A DNA stretch of 23,045 bases from Hepatocystis sp. ex Piliocolobus tephrosceles. Lineage: Eukaryota; Apicomplexa; Aconoidasida; Haemosporida; Plasmodiidae. The notes beneath the pieces are model-generated. The model ran no database searches, was not told the DNA's origin, and worked only from the letters and a program-made list of their open reading frames with translations. The translations under genes and the position numbers were made by a program. Below, one piece after another: positions 1 to 9,829 of this stretch. How positions within the stretch are numbered: position 1 is the stretch's first letter; the number at the start of each line of letters is the position of its first letter. The DNA lies in the NCBI GenBank assembly GCA_902459845.2, contig CABPSV020000201.1:1-23045 (forward strand). Reading direction: 5' to 3'.

Positions 1-282
1 AAAAAAGCGTTTTTAAAAAGTTTCTTCAAGCATGTATGTACGGACTTAAAATTTAACTCATTAAAAGCGTTTTTATGTATGCTTGTTATTATGTAAAGAG
101 TATACGCACGTGTATATATATATACAGATATATATATATGTGTGTGTGTACAAAAAAAAAAAAACTCACTATAAATTTGATAATTGAACATACCAGCGGT
201 AAAAAATAAGTTAGAAAAAAAAAATAATATAAAGGATAAAAAAAAAAAGGATATAACAAATGATAAATAATGCGCGATTAAC
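1..282. other. 3' flank of the transporter gene, no gene seen
   Basis: AT-rich sequence with a short (TA)n run near 115-140, several A tracts and no open frame of normal composition. Between the candidate last exon and the main exon (366-547) lie three imperfect copies of a GAGACTAAGTAAG-like motif (411-450) and a 26-base A tract (483-508). These would be intronic if the last exon is real. Confidence 0.6.
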
Positions 283-365
283 TTATCCAACAAAAATATA
301 CTTCTTCCTGTCATAGCAAAACATCGGGAAAGAGGGTATCCCAATATTCTGTGGCATATAGTTAT
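283..365 (-). CDS. Candidate last exon of the transporter gene
   Basis: On the minus strand a very T-rich tract ends in TTTTTTAG (AG at 367-366). It is followed by an open stretch of 26 codons of ordinary, non-repetitive composition (NYMPQNIGIPSFPMF and on to KKYIFVG) and a TAA at 285-283. The acceptor is phase 1. Two possible donors just before the transporter stop, at 564 (GTTGTA) and 561 (GTATCG), are also phase 1, so either would join in frame and replace the last few residues of the main exon. Neither donor is a strong consensus. The alternative is that the main exon ends at its own stop and this is 3' flanking sequence that happens to be open. Confidence 0.38.
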
Positions 366-547
366 CTAAAAAATAAAAAAAAAAAAAATAAATAAATAAA
401 ATGAAACCAAATGAGACTAAGTAAGATTAAGCGAGACTAAGTAAGGGTAAACGATATTGATTAGGACCAAACAGAAGTAAGCAAAAAAAAAAAAAAAAAA
501 AAAAAAAAGTTCATTACAAATAATAAATCACTCATCCAATGGATAAA

Positions 548-3500
548 TTAATGATCGATACAACTGTCATTTTTTTTTATAATGAATATATTTTGTGTAT
601 AGGTAACAGGTAATAAAGAGATAATCAAAAAAATGTAGAGAGGAAATAACTTTATGTTAATATACGGAGACATGTATATATATGCATATTTTTGCAGCTT
701 ACATTTGAAGAAATTTCTGATCAGAATAATCGAACAATATACAACTATAAGCAAAACTGAAACAATTTCAATTACAAAACTAAAGGATGGCTCAAGGTGG
801 TCAATCAATTTTAAAAAGTATGTGTTAGTATTAAAAAAAAAAATTATAATTAGGCTAGGTGAATTTATATATTTAAACAAAATATTCCACAAAAATGGAA
901 TATATACGTTTACTTTTCCTGACATGGCTACATTTATATTTTTACGTAAGATATCTATATTTCCTACGTATAACCAATATAGACATTTTTTAAAAATAAC
1001 AATATTATTATTTTTGTTTAATATATTGTTGTACTTGATATAAAACGTTTCTATATTTTCTACACTATCAGTGTTATCCATATTTATTTTTTGGTTAACA
1101 CCATTTATGGAATTACTCATCTCTGATGTTTTAATAGTGTTAACTGCTTTTAAATTATTATTTTTTTTAGATTTGTAAATCTGTTCATTTTTGGGATCAT
1201 TGTTTTGCCAATTTATTTGCCCATTTTTGTACCCACCTTCGTATTCATACATATGATCATTCCCGTATTCATGTTCTTGACTATGCTGACTTGTTACCAA
1301 CCTCTTAATATTATTATCATATTTATATGCTTGTAATTTCCTTAACCTCAATTTTTTATGTATTTCAATCAAAGAAATAACTATAGTAAATAAATTAAAA
1401 AATAATAAAATTATTAAAGAATACTTTGGACTTCCGAATGTATTTTTTAAAATAGTGTATGGAAATATAACTACCCATGCCAAACAATGTAAACTTGTAG
1501 ATATAATCCCACATTGAGATATTTGTTCTTTGAATCCAAAAAACCAAGAGGCATAAATAATTGGTATTGATATTATAAAAATTAAATAACTTCTATATAA
1601 ATTATTTAATACTATTTCACTAACTATATTTTTATTCCTTTTAAAATCTAAAATATGTAATACATTAAAAATAAAAATAATTAAAAACAAAACAAATACT
1701 CCAATTTTTTTTAAATTTTTTCTTTTATTAAACAATCTTTTAAAATAATTTTGTTCTCCTCCTAATTTTTCAAAATTTTTATGTGTATTAATAATTTTAG
1801 TTTTATTATACGTATTAATACTAGTAACTGTTGTATTACTATAACTTTTATAACCTTTATATGTCATTTCTCGTTTATTACCTAAGTTAATTGTTTTATC
1901 ACTAACATTACTCATAAAAGAATCACTATCTTTCGTCCCATCTCTTGACCTTGACCTTGAAACTTTATTCTTTTTTTCTTTTTTTTTTTTATAACCTTTT
2001 GAATTGTTATTTGAGATATAATTAAATGAATGATTATGCCCAGAGTAAACATAATCAAATTGACTATCTGAGAAAGAGCTACTAATAAAAGAGACATAAG
2101 TAATATTAGACTTATCCTTATAATTAAATTCAGTTTTAGATTGGGGGGAAGAAAATGTGGTTATTGTATTTGTAACGCATTTTTTATTCTGTTTAATTGC
2201 ATTTTTTTTATTAATTTTTAAAATATTTTTTTCTTTATTCATACTTCCCATGTTGTTCGTGTTCCATTTATCATATATATCGGTTCCTGTTGTCGTTAAT
2301 TCATTTTCTGAAAAATATTCTGGTTTTACCTTTTTATCGTTGTTACTGCCGCTACTGTTATTGCCGCTACTGTTACTGCCGCTACTGTTACTGTCGCTAC
2401 TGTTACTACCGTTTCTGTTACTGCCGTTTCTGTTACTGCCGTTTCTGTTACTACCGTTTCTGTTATTACCGTTTCTGTTATTACCGTTTCTGTTACTACC
2501 GTTTCTGTTTCTACCGTTTCTGTTTCTACCGTTTCTGTTACTACCGTTTCTGTTACTACCGCTACTGTTACTACCGCTACTGTTACTACCGTTTCTGTTA
2601 CTGCCGTTTCTGTTACTACCGTTTCTGTTACTACCGTTTCTGTTACTACCGTTTCTGTTACTACCGTTTCTGTTACTACCGCTACTGTTACTGCCACTAC
2701 TGTTACTACCGTTTCTGTTAACATTTTTAAAACTGACTGTTTTGTTTTTTAAAAATTGTTTTCTTTGTTTTACAGTATCCAACTGTGTATATGGGTAATT
2801 TTTTTTTTTAACATGTTCATTAGCACTGTTATATTTATTGTTACATTTGTTATTTTCAATAGTATCTACTGTATTTAATTGCCAATTGTTGATATCCATT
2901 TGATTAAAAGAACTACTAATACAATAACTATCTTGTTCCTCTAATTTGTTGATTTTTTTTTTTTTTATCATTGTATCATTTTCTACTATAAAATCTTCAT
3001 CAGAAATAAAATAATTGTTAGATTTTTTTAAATTTGCTTTAGTTTTTTGTGACTGAAAAGAAGATGTATATGATTTTTTATTATTAGAATTAATTTTTAA
3101 ATTACATTTTCCATAAGCTTTAACTAATGATTTGTATGTATATATTTTTGTTTCTTCACGATCTGATTCGTATTCATAACTTGTTACATCATTTACTATA
3201 GTAATAGGTCCAAATAATTGCATAATAACATTAAATATAGTTGCAAAAAGAAATGTATAGGAACTAAAAAATAGACATAATTTTTGCCATACATTATATG
3301 CATTGCCATTAACTTCTTTTTCAGAAAATATAGAAGATATAAATGATTCATTTTTGTTTACAAGATTTGGTAACATATTTAAATACATATTACATTTTAT
3401 AAAACTGAAATTATCTTTAACAGGAGGTGATTTACTACCAGTTTTTAAATATTCATTCAATTCATTTTTTAAATAAAAATACATGTTAAGAATGTAAAAA

Positions 3501-4567
3501 ATAAAATTATATATATTAATTTTTATTATATTAATATCTGTATGAAAATATGAAGCAAAAGTACTTAAAATAAATATAGAGGAGCTTCTTGCTAATGTAC
3601 CATAAATAAATAAAATTAATTTTAATATACCTATTTCTTTTATTATATTTATTAATTCATCATATATTTTTATATTACGTGGTACATATATATATAACGA
3701 ATTAATTATAACAATAGACTTAGTTGTTATCCAATTAATAATAAGAACAAAAATAAAAAAACGGAATACTCTAACATCTCCTTCTATTAATAAAACATAA
3801 CATAAACATAAAAAAATAAAAGATATACCTATCAAATATATATAATTTTCTTTATTTCCAATAAACCAAATATTTTCATAAAAATTAGTTGCTACATTTT
3901 TATCTACTACTACACATTGTTTCATATTTTCCATATACACTGCATTAGGTATTAAATTACATTTTATTTTATCCATTGTCAAATCAATAAATAGTTTATT
4001 TAATCCGTAATCCATCTCTTTTTTTTTTGTAAATCTAAGTATATTTTGAAAAAATTCTAATGAAAAATTACATATGCAATTAGCACAAAATGTTATAATA
4101 CCAAATAAAGTAAATGCAATTAAAAAATCCATATATGGTGTAACCATTCTACAAGATCTTAAAAAATTTCCTTGAGATAATAAACCAAGACAATGTTGAA
4201 ATACAAATAATGGAAATGCATAAAATATATATAAACCTGCATATACAATAGTTAATGCTTCAGGAGAATAAAATATATTATTGTCATAATAATTACATGA
4301 TTGCCATCCTGAATTGTCACATATTACTACTACACAACACAATAAAAAAAATGTTCCACCCCATCCTAATTGTACCCTACCTGTTATTTTATTCTTAATA
4401 TCTGTATTATCACCTAAACCATTTTTATATTTCTTATCATCTTTTACTTTTACAAAATATTCTACATTTTTAAACCATTCATAACTCTCTCTTAGTAAGT
4501 TATTTTTGAATAAGGCAATCGACTCCTTTTCCACTTCGCTTTTCATAAACGACTTACTTTTATTCAT
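548..4567 (-). CDS. SNF/NSS-like multi-spanning membrane transporter with large repeat-bearing insertion (main exon)
   Basis: One long exon of about 1,339 residues. I chose the ATG at 4567 because its A-rich upstream context fits Plasmodium starts; an in-frame ATG at 4588 is the alternative, and the frame upstream of that has only a GTG. About eight hydrophobic segments lie in residues 70-458. A hydrophilic insertion of nearly 500 residues follows, then four segments near 955-1065 and about three more near 1230-1335. Residues 63-170 follow the TM1-TM3 pattern of sodium:neurotransmitter symporters: a charged lead-in, TFFLL, then a second helix ending PLF-x4-HCLG and a third beginning after TPYMDF. 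The TM1 ion-site motif of the family (N-x-W-R-F-P) is not intact; CDNSGWQS stands in its place. Substrate is unknown, and amino acids are only a family-based guess. The insertion holds the 15-bp repeat listed separately. The stop at 548 may be bypassed by splicing to 283-365. Confidence is high for a gene, moderate for the family. Confidence 0.8.
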   Translation of the reverse strand: MNKSKSFMKSEVEKESIALFKNNLLRESYEWFKNVEYFVKVKDDKKYKNGLGDNTDIKNKITGRVQLGWGGTFFLLCCVVVICDNSGWQSCNYYDNNIFYSPEALTIVYAGLYIFYAFPLFVFQHCLGLLSQGNFLRSCRMVTPYMDFLIAFTLFGIITFCANCICNFSLEFFQNILRFTKKKEMDYGLNKLFIDLTMDKIKCNLIPNAVYMENMKQCVVVDKNVATNFYENIWFIGNKENYIYLIGISFIFLCLCYVLLIEGDVRVFRFFIFVLIINWITTKSIVIINSLYIYVPRNIKIYDELINIIKEIGILKLILFIYGTLARSSSIFILSTFASYFHTDINIIKINIYNFIFYILNMYFYLKNELNEYLKTGSKSPPVKDNFSFIKCNMYLNMLPNLVNKNESFISSIFSEKEVNGNAYNVWQKLCLFFSSYTFLFATIFNVIMQLFGPITIVNDVTSYEYESDREETKIYTYKSLVKAYGKCNLKINSNNKKSYTSSFQSQKTKANLKKSNNYFISDEDFIVENDTMIKKKKINKLEEQDSYCISSSFNQMDINNWQLNTVDTIENNKCNNKYNSANEHVKKKNYPYTQLDTVKQRKQFLKNKTVSFKNVNRNGSNSSGSNSSGSNRNGSNRNGSNRNGSNRNGSNRNGSNRNGSNSSGSNSSGSNRNGSNRNGRNRNGRNRNGSNRNGNNRNGNNRNGSNRNGSNRNGSNRNGSNSSDSNSSGSNSSGNNSSGSNNDKKVKPEYFSENELTTTGTDIYDKWNTNNMGSMNKEKNILKINKKNAIKQNKKCVTNTITTFSSPQSKTEFNYKDKSNITYVSFISSSFSDSQFDYVYSGHNHSFNYISNNNSKGYKKKKEKKNKVSRSRSRDGTKDSDSFMSNVSDKTINLGNKREMTYKGYKSYSNTTVTSINTYNKTKIINTHKNFEKLGGEQNYFKRLFNKRKNLKKIGVFVLFLIIFIFNVLHILDFKRNKNIVSEIVLNNLYRSYLIFIISIPIIYASWFFGFKEQISQCGIISTSLHCLAWVVIFPYTILKNTFGSPKYSLIILLFFNLFTIVISLIEIHKKLRLRKLQAYKYDNNIKRLVTSQHSQEHEYGNDHMYEYEGGYKNGQINWQNNDPKNEQIYKSKKNNNLKAVNTIKTSEMSNSINGVNQKINMDNTDSVENIETFYIKYNNILNKNNNIVIFKKCLYWLYVGNIDILRKNINVAMSGKVNVYIPFLWNILFKYINSPSLIIIFFFNTNTYFLKLIDHLEPSFSFVIEIVSVLLIVVYCSIILIRNFFKCKLQKYAYIYMSPYINIKLFPLYIFLIISLLPVTYTQNIFIIKKNDSCIDH
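2342..2720 (-). repeat. 15-bp coding minisatellite, about 25 copies of a Gly-Ser-Asn pentapeptide
   Basis: Tandem 15-bp units on the minus strand encode N-R-N-G-S or N-S-S-G-S with occasional R, N or D at a variable position. There are about 25 units, at residues 616-742 of the transporter. The two unit types form blocks: NSSGS pairs break up runs of NRNGS. Such blocks suggest growth by slippage or unequal exchange. The unit is richer in G+C than its surroundings and lies in the hydrophilic insertion between the two groups of membrane helices. Confidence 0.95.
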
Positions 4568-4600
4568 GTTTGACCAAAGCGGGGACATATATACATACAC

Positions 4601-4610
4601 ATATACACAG

Positions 4611-4652
<42 letters not shown>

Positions 4653-4662
4653 CCGTGTATAT
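4601..4662. repeat. 62-bp near-perfect palindrome with an (AT)n core
   Basis: The left arm ATATACACAGTAAT and right arm ATTACCGTGTATAT are reverse complements with one mismatch. They flank a continuous (AT)n core at 4613-4650. The whole element can fold into one hairpin with 31-base arms. It lies 13 to 34 bases upstream of the two candidate transporter start codons, so it would be in the 5' untranslated leader if transcription starts further upstream. Confidence 0.85.
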
Positions 4663-4733
4663 ATTACTGTGGAAGATCTATTCCGTTATGCTCGCTGTAC
4701 TATGGTGTACTATATTGCACTCCTCTCCCTTTG

Positions 4734-4775
<42 letters not shown>

Positions 4776-5014
4776 CACTTCACCTTTTGTAAAAAAAAAA
4801 AAACTAGTGTAATGTGTTGTCATGCGAGAACGTTGGAAGTTTTTTTTTTTTATTATTTTTGTGTACCATCCATAGGGATAATGAATATACTCATCATGTC
4901 TATACATACATATGTACTCGTACATACGTATGGGTATGTATAATTTCATGAGTATAGGCAATATATCCCCAACTCGCTATTACATCAACTGTTGTTGTGT
5001 TGTTATTAATTCCG

Positions 5015-5072
<58 letters not shown>

Positions 5073-5161
5073 GCTCTTACTCGTGTTTGTACACTTGCTT
5101 TTACTTTTACCTTTTTTTTATAAACGGAATTATCATATGTATTACAGTTTCCACGACGAAG

Positions 5162-5194
<33 letters not shown>

Positions 5195-5505
5195 GTATAT
5201 ACAACAGTTTTTAAATATATAATGTCATATAGCATTACATGGAAAAAAAAAAAAAAAAAAAAAACAGAAAGATAGATAGAATGGAAGAAAGGAACGCAGA
5301 AAGAATGGCAAAAAGACAGACCGATTGACCCACATTTTTAAACTTTATATGATTAGACTACGATAAACTCAAAAAGCAAAAAAAAATAAAATAAAAAACA
5401 CAATAATACGTTGATAAAATATTGTGTGATTATTTTTTAAATATATTTTTTACCAGTGCTTTTAATTTTTATATGTTTAAAAACATTTATGATATAAAAT
5501 TTCTG

Positions 5506-5539
<34 letters not shown>

Positions 5540-5701
5540 GTATTTTTTTTTGTTGAGTAGGTTTAAACAGTTGTGAAGGCTTAACTTAATAAAGTTTCAT
5601 TCTTTTATTTTATGCCATGTTCATTGCTTAAAATTATTTAAATGAATGCAAATAAATAAATTCTGCGCATATAGAGTGTTCTTAGTTTACTTATTCGATA
5701 T

Positions 5702-5748
<47 letters not shown>

Positions 5749-6027
5749 TGCATAATGCGAGTATGGTAAACGACGGTGTAGGTGAAATTACATACAATTT
5801 CCTACTAACACGCTTAAACACAAAAATGTATAACTATATATGCATATATACCATGTATACATATGTACAACATGTACCATATATATCATATTTAAAGTTA
5901 TGGTTCAATCAGGAAGTGTAAAAAAAAAAAAAATAACAAAATAATGAAATGGTAAAATGATTCGGTAGATAACAGGTGAACAATAGTGTATCTCTACATA
6001 TATACATAATATGTATACACATGTCGC

Positions 6028-6093
<66 letters not shown>

Positions 6094-6129
6094 CTTTTTT
6101 TCTTTTTTTCTTTTTTTTTTTTCTTTTTT
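4663..6129. other. Intergenic region between the zinc-finger gene and the transporter
   Basis: About 1.5 kb between the stop of the zinc-finger gene and the leader of the transporter, both on the minus strand. It holds long T tracts (4739-4775, 5047-5072), A tracts (5162-5190, 5511-5537), (AT)n runs near 5016-5045 and 5703-5746, and a T/C tract at 6027-6129. No open frame of normal composition was found on either strand. It presumably contains the transporter promoter and the 3' end of the zinc-finger mRNA, but I see no specific site. Confidence 0.6.
6027..6129 (-). repeat. A/G-rich homopurine tract directly after the zinc-finger stop codon
   Basis: On the coding (minus) strand the TAA of the zinc-finger gene is followed at once by about 100 bases of almost pure A with scattered single G. 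The mRNA would carry a genome-encoded A-rich stretch at the very start of its 3' untranslated region. Confidence 0.85.
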
Positions 6130-6729
6130 TTAAGAGACTAAGTTGAATTCATTGTAAGAGTTAGCATTTTGCATAAAGTGGGGATTATTGTACATATTAA
6201 AATAATTGTACTGCCTATAGCCATGTTTGTTAATTATATTAACGTTATATGGATTATTTGGTATTGTGACAAGCTGCAAATAATTTGGTACTCTCATAGG
6301 AATGAGTAGATTGCAACTATAAATATTGTTATACATATTTTGTTGATGGGAATCTACACATGTATTGTTATTTGAACTTTGAAGCTGAATTATATTTTCG
6401 TTTTGAACATTATGTACATGTATATGCTGATTATTTTTATAATTAATTGCCATATTTTTTATATTTATATTTTGGTAATTGGTTGATGTACTTGTGTAAT
6501 TATTCAATTTTTTATTATTTTCAAAAGTAGCAACCTTGTTAAATTTTTTTTTATTAATACGTGGATTGTTTTGATTATTGTTCATTACGTTTTTATTTTT
6601 ATTTTTATTCTGATAAGCTTTGGAAGATTTATCTTTGCATGCGTTATTAGGGCGATTAGGATTAGCCGGACCGTTAGCATTTGTTCTATAACCTAAAAGA
6701 AAAAAGAAAAAAAAAAAAAGAAAAAAAAA

Positions 6730-6761
<32 letters not shown>

Positions 6762-8265
6762 AGAAAAAATAAAAAAATAAAAATAAAATAAATAAATAAA
6801 TAAATAAATAAATGAATGAATGAATGAATGGACAGGCCGATGTTCGAACGGGTGGGAGGACGAACGGATGGCTAAACTGGAGGGGAAGATAAATTACAAT
6901 GTTAAGTTTTTTAACGATGTAATTTATTCTATTTTTTTTTTTTTTTTTTTTTTTTGCCTCTTTATAAACCTATTCTTTACCTACATTGTTTTGCCTACAT
7001 TGTTTTACCTACATTTTTTTGCCTACATTTTTTTGCCTATTTTTTTTGTCTATTTTTTTTTGCCTTTCTTATTCTTATGTTTTCTCATTCTATACTTGCA
7101 AGTATGTTGGATAGTAAACTATTTTGTAGTTTATCACGTGTAGTGACTAAGGTCTGAAAATCAGGGATTACACGCTTGGCACCCTCAGGGGCATGTGAGG
7201 AGTCGTGACAAAATCGGCATAGCTCAGCCAAATAACATCCAGTAGTCCACTCATATCTACAGGGGTTACAAGTACCTTTAATTTTGTTTTTTAAATAAAT
7301 AAATAAATAAACAAACAAATAAATAAATAAACAAACAAACAAACAAATAAACAAATAAAAAAACAAATAAACAAATAAACAAACAAATAAATAAATAAAC
7401 AAACAAACAAATAAACAAATAAACAAACAAACAAATAAAAAAACAAATAAAAAAACAAATAAAAAAACAAATAAATAAACAAACAAATAAACAAACAAAT
7501 AAATAAACAAACAAATAAACAAACAAATAAAATATTAAACATGCAAAAAATGATTCAACAAAATGAGAGCACAAGAAGGTGTAATAATATTATTACGTTT
7601 TTTTTTTATTTTTTTATTTTTTTATTTTTTTATTTTTTCTTTTTTTTTATTTTTTCTTTTTTTTTTCTCTATAATTTACCTATTAAGTGAAATTGAGTAC
7701 CAAAGGATAATTCTCCGATGGATTTTATATGAAAGTTTCTTCCGGTTTGTGATGTATGTCTGGTTCTCCCATTTTTTAATGCTGATATTTCTGTTTCGTT
7801 TATATTAATTTTGTTATTATCTATGATAGGTTTAATTTCAAATATACTACCAGTACATTTGCCATTTTCAGAAAGTTTATTAATACCATTAATCCTATTA
7901 ATACTATTTTCGTGTAACATTGACTCTTTTATTCCTTTAAAAGCAAAACCAGAATTGTCCATTAAAAATGTATCATTATTATATGATTTGTCCTGTTGAT
8001 TTATATATTCATTAGCTTCAACTTGGTTCAAATTAAGTAGTTTTCTTTTAGGTAACTCGTGTAATGTAGGATGACATAATAAATCGCCTGTATCTATAGT
8101 ATGCATCCTTCTTAATTGAAAATTATGTTCATTATGGTGAACGTTAATAAAACATCTTTCTATTGACATATTTTGTAACCCCTTATATTGAGCTAACTCT
8201 TTCCATGTTTTTATTTTCTCTTCCAATTCGCTTTTAACTTTTTCTTTACTTAAGGCATTAGTCAT
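6130..8265 (-). CDS. CCCH-type zinc-finger protein, three exons
   Basis: Exons are 8265-7680, 7275-7096 and 6692-6130, giving 442 residues; both junctions are phase 1 and keep the frame. Introns begin GTAAAT and GTATAG and end AAAG and TTTTAG. Splicing of exons 1 and 2 rebuilds a motif, FGTQFHLIG then TCNPC, which matches the alveolate pattern S-x-G-T-x2-H-x2-G-x-C-x-P-C in front of a CCCH finger. The finger is Cys201-x7-Cys209-x5-Cys215-x3-His219, and APEGAKR follows. Residues 1-195 carry a charged helical start and a moderately complex middle. Exon 3 (residues 256-442) is Asn-rich and disordered, with a Tyr/Asn/Pro-rich end. Such fingers usually bind single-stranded RNA, so a post-transcriptional role is likely, but no target can be read from sequence. 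The start at 8265 has an AAAATG context. Intron 1 is filled by a tetranucleotide repeat. Confidence 0.82.
7293..7530. repeat. Tetranucleotide microsatellite AAAT/AAAC in intron 1 of the zinc-finger gene
   Basis: About 59 four-base units read AAAT, AAAC or occasionally AAAA on the plus strand, in mixed order. The tract makes up most of the 404-base first intron. On the coding strand it is TTTA/TTTG, which acts as an extended T-rich region before the acceptor at 7276. Because no stop occurs in three minus-strand frames, it creates long spurious Leu/Phe-rich open frames. Confidence 0.95.
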
Positions 8266-9792
8266 TTTAATATTTTTACAATAACAAAATGGACAAGTGT
8301 GGAGGTATGTACATATATATATATCTACCTATTTATCCTAATCAATTTATTGGAAATATATAAAGTGTGATATAATAAAAGAGAAACAGGTTTATTTATT
8401 TTTTTTTTTTTTTTTTTGTTAGTGTTGCCTTTTGTTGTTATTGTTTTTGGTTAACTTTGAATTAAAAATGCTTAATTTAAAATTATTTATCATAAATATA
8501 GAGACAATATTTAAAATAAAGAAATAATATTTTATAAAATTTCAAATAGAATGAAGTAAATAAATGAAATATTAAAATCATTTATTTATCTTTTCTATAT
8601 ATTTGTACGTATAGTATATACACATAAAACATATGGCTGTATGTAAATAATATATTTATATGGATAGTATATATATATATATATATATATCTACCTAAGT
8701 ACATATTTAAGCAATATATTTATGTAAATGTATATATTTAAGTACACAATTATGTATTACTATTATTTATAAAAATAATAAATTTCACAATATGTGAAAT
8801 ACTTTTTTTTTTTTTTTTTTTTTTTTTTCTTTTTAGAAAAATTAGTATTATTAATATAAAATTTAAAAAAATTGAAAAAAAGAAATTTCAATAATATTAA
8901 ATTTTAAATATAAAGTAAACAGAACATATTTATTAAACGGAAAATGTAAAAAAAAATAAATAAATGATAAATAAGTAAATAAATAAATAAACAAATAAGT
9001 AAATAAATAAATAAATAAATAAATAAGTAAATGATCAATAAATGAGTGATAAATCTTATAAATCATGTAAACAGAATATTATTGACACGTTAATATAAAT
9101 GTGTAAACAAAAATGTGTTCTTTTTTTTAAAAAACAATTATTATTACCATTTCCAGATTAAAATACACGTTTAAATATATACAAGTACATATGTGTACGC
9201 ATAACTAGGTTTACATTATTAAAAAGTTACTTAGCTCATGTTATATACATATATATAAATACAATGTATGTATTTTATCATGTATACATATAAACGACTT
9301 ATATGGATATTTTATAAAAAGGGGTAAAAAAAAAATGCATTAAAATAGAATTAGAGAAAAAAAACAACGTCACTAAAAAATGTTATAAACATTAGGAAAA
9401 CATAGTTTTTGGAGAAAAAACATTTTTAAAAGGACTTAAAAGAATTATATAAATGTATATATACATGTACATGCGTACATATCATATTTAAAAAGTTATA
9501 AATATATACATATATATAATATCTATGAAGCGATAAAATTCATTATTTATTTTATTGTATTTAGATATGCATATAATTTGCATCTGTACTTGTATATGCT
9601 ATTTTTTTTTTTTTTTTTTTTTTCTCCATATGATAAAAAATCAAAATATTCTTAATTTTTAACTAAAAAAGGCTTTAATAAATAATAATAAAGGTGTACA
9701 TAATTTATACATATATATAAATAAATAAAATATGGAGAATAATATGTACTCAGTACAAGTTACAATTTTAATAATGTTAAACTGTTAAATGG

Positions 9793-9829
<37 letters not shown>

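Noticed and set aside
654..1043. 129-residue plus-strand open frame
   Set aside because: It lies entirely antisense to the C-terminal membrane helices of the transporter and has no independent support.
2157..2798. Plus-strand open frame rich in Leu-Pro-Phe over the transporter repeat
   Set aside because: It is the antisense of the 15-bp coding repeat; the absence of stops follows from the repeat unit. Composition is pure low complexity and there is no promoter or start context.
6838..6850. GTTCGAAC, resembling a tRNA T-loop box
   Set aside because: No matching A box, acceptor stem or anticodon arm could be drawn around it. A similar string near 20311 lies in an intron and fails for the same reason.
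7278..7574. Overlapping minus-strand frames of the Leu-Phe-Ile-Tyr type
   Set aside because: They are produced by the AAAT/AAAC tetranucleotide array, which has no stop in three frames. Splice signals place the array in an intron.
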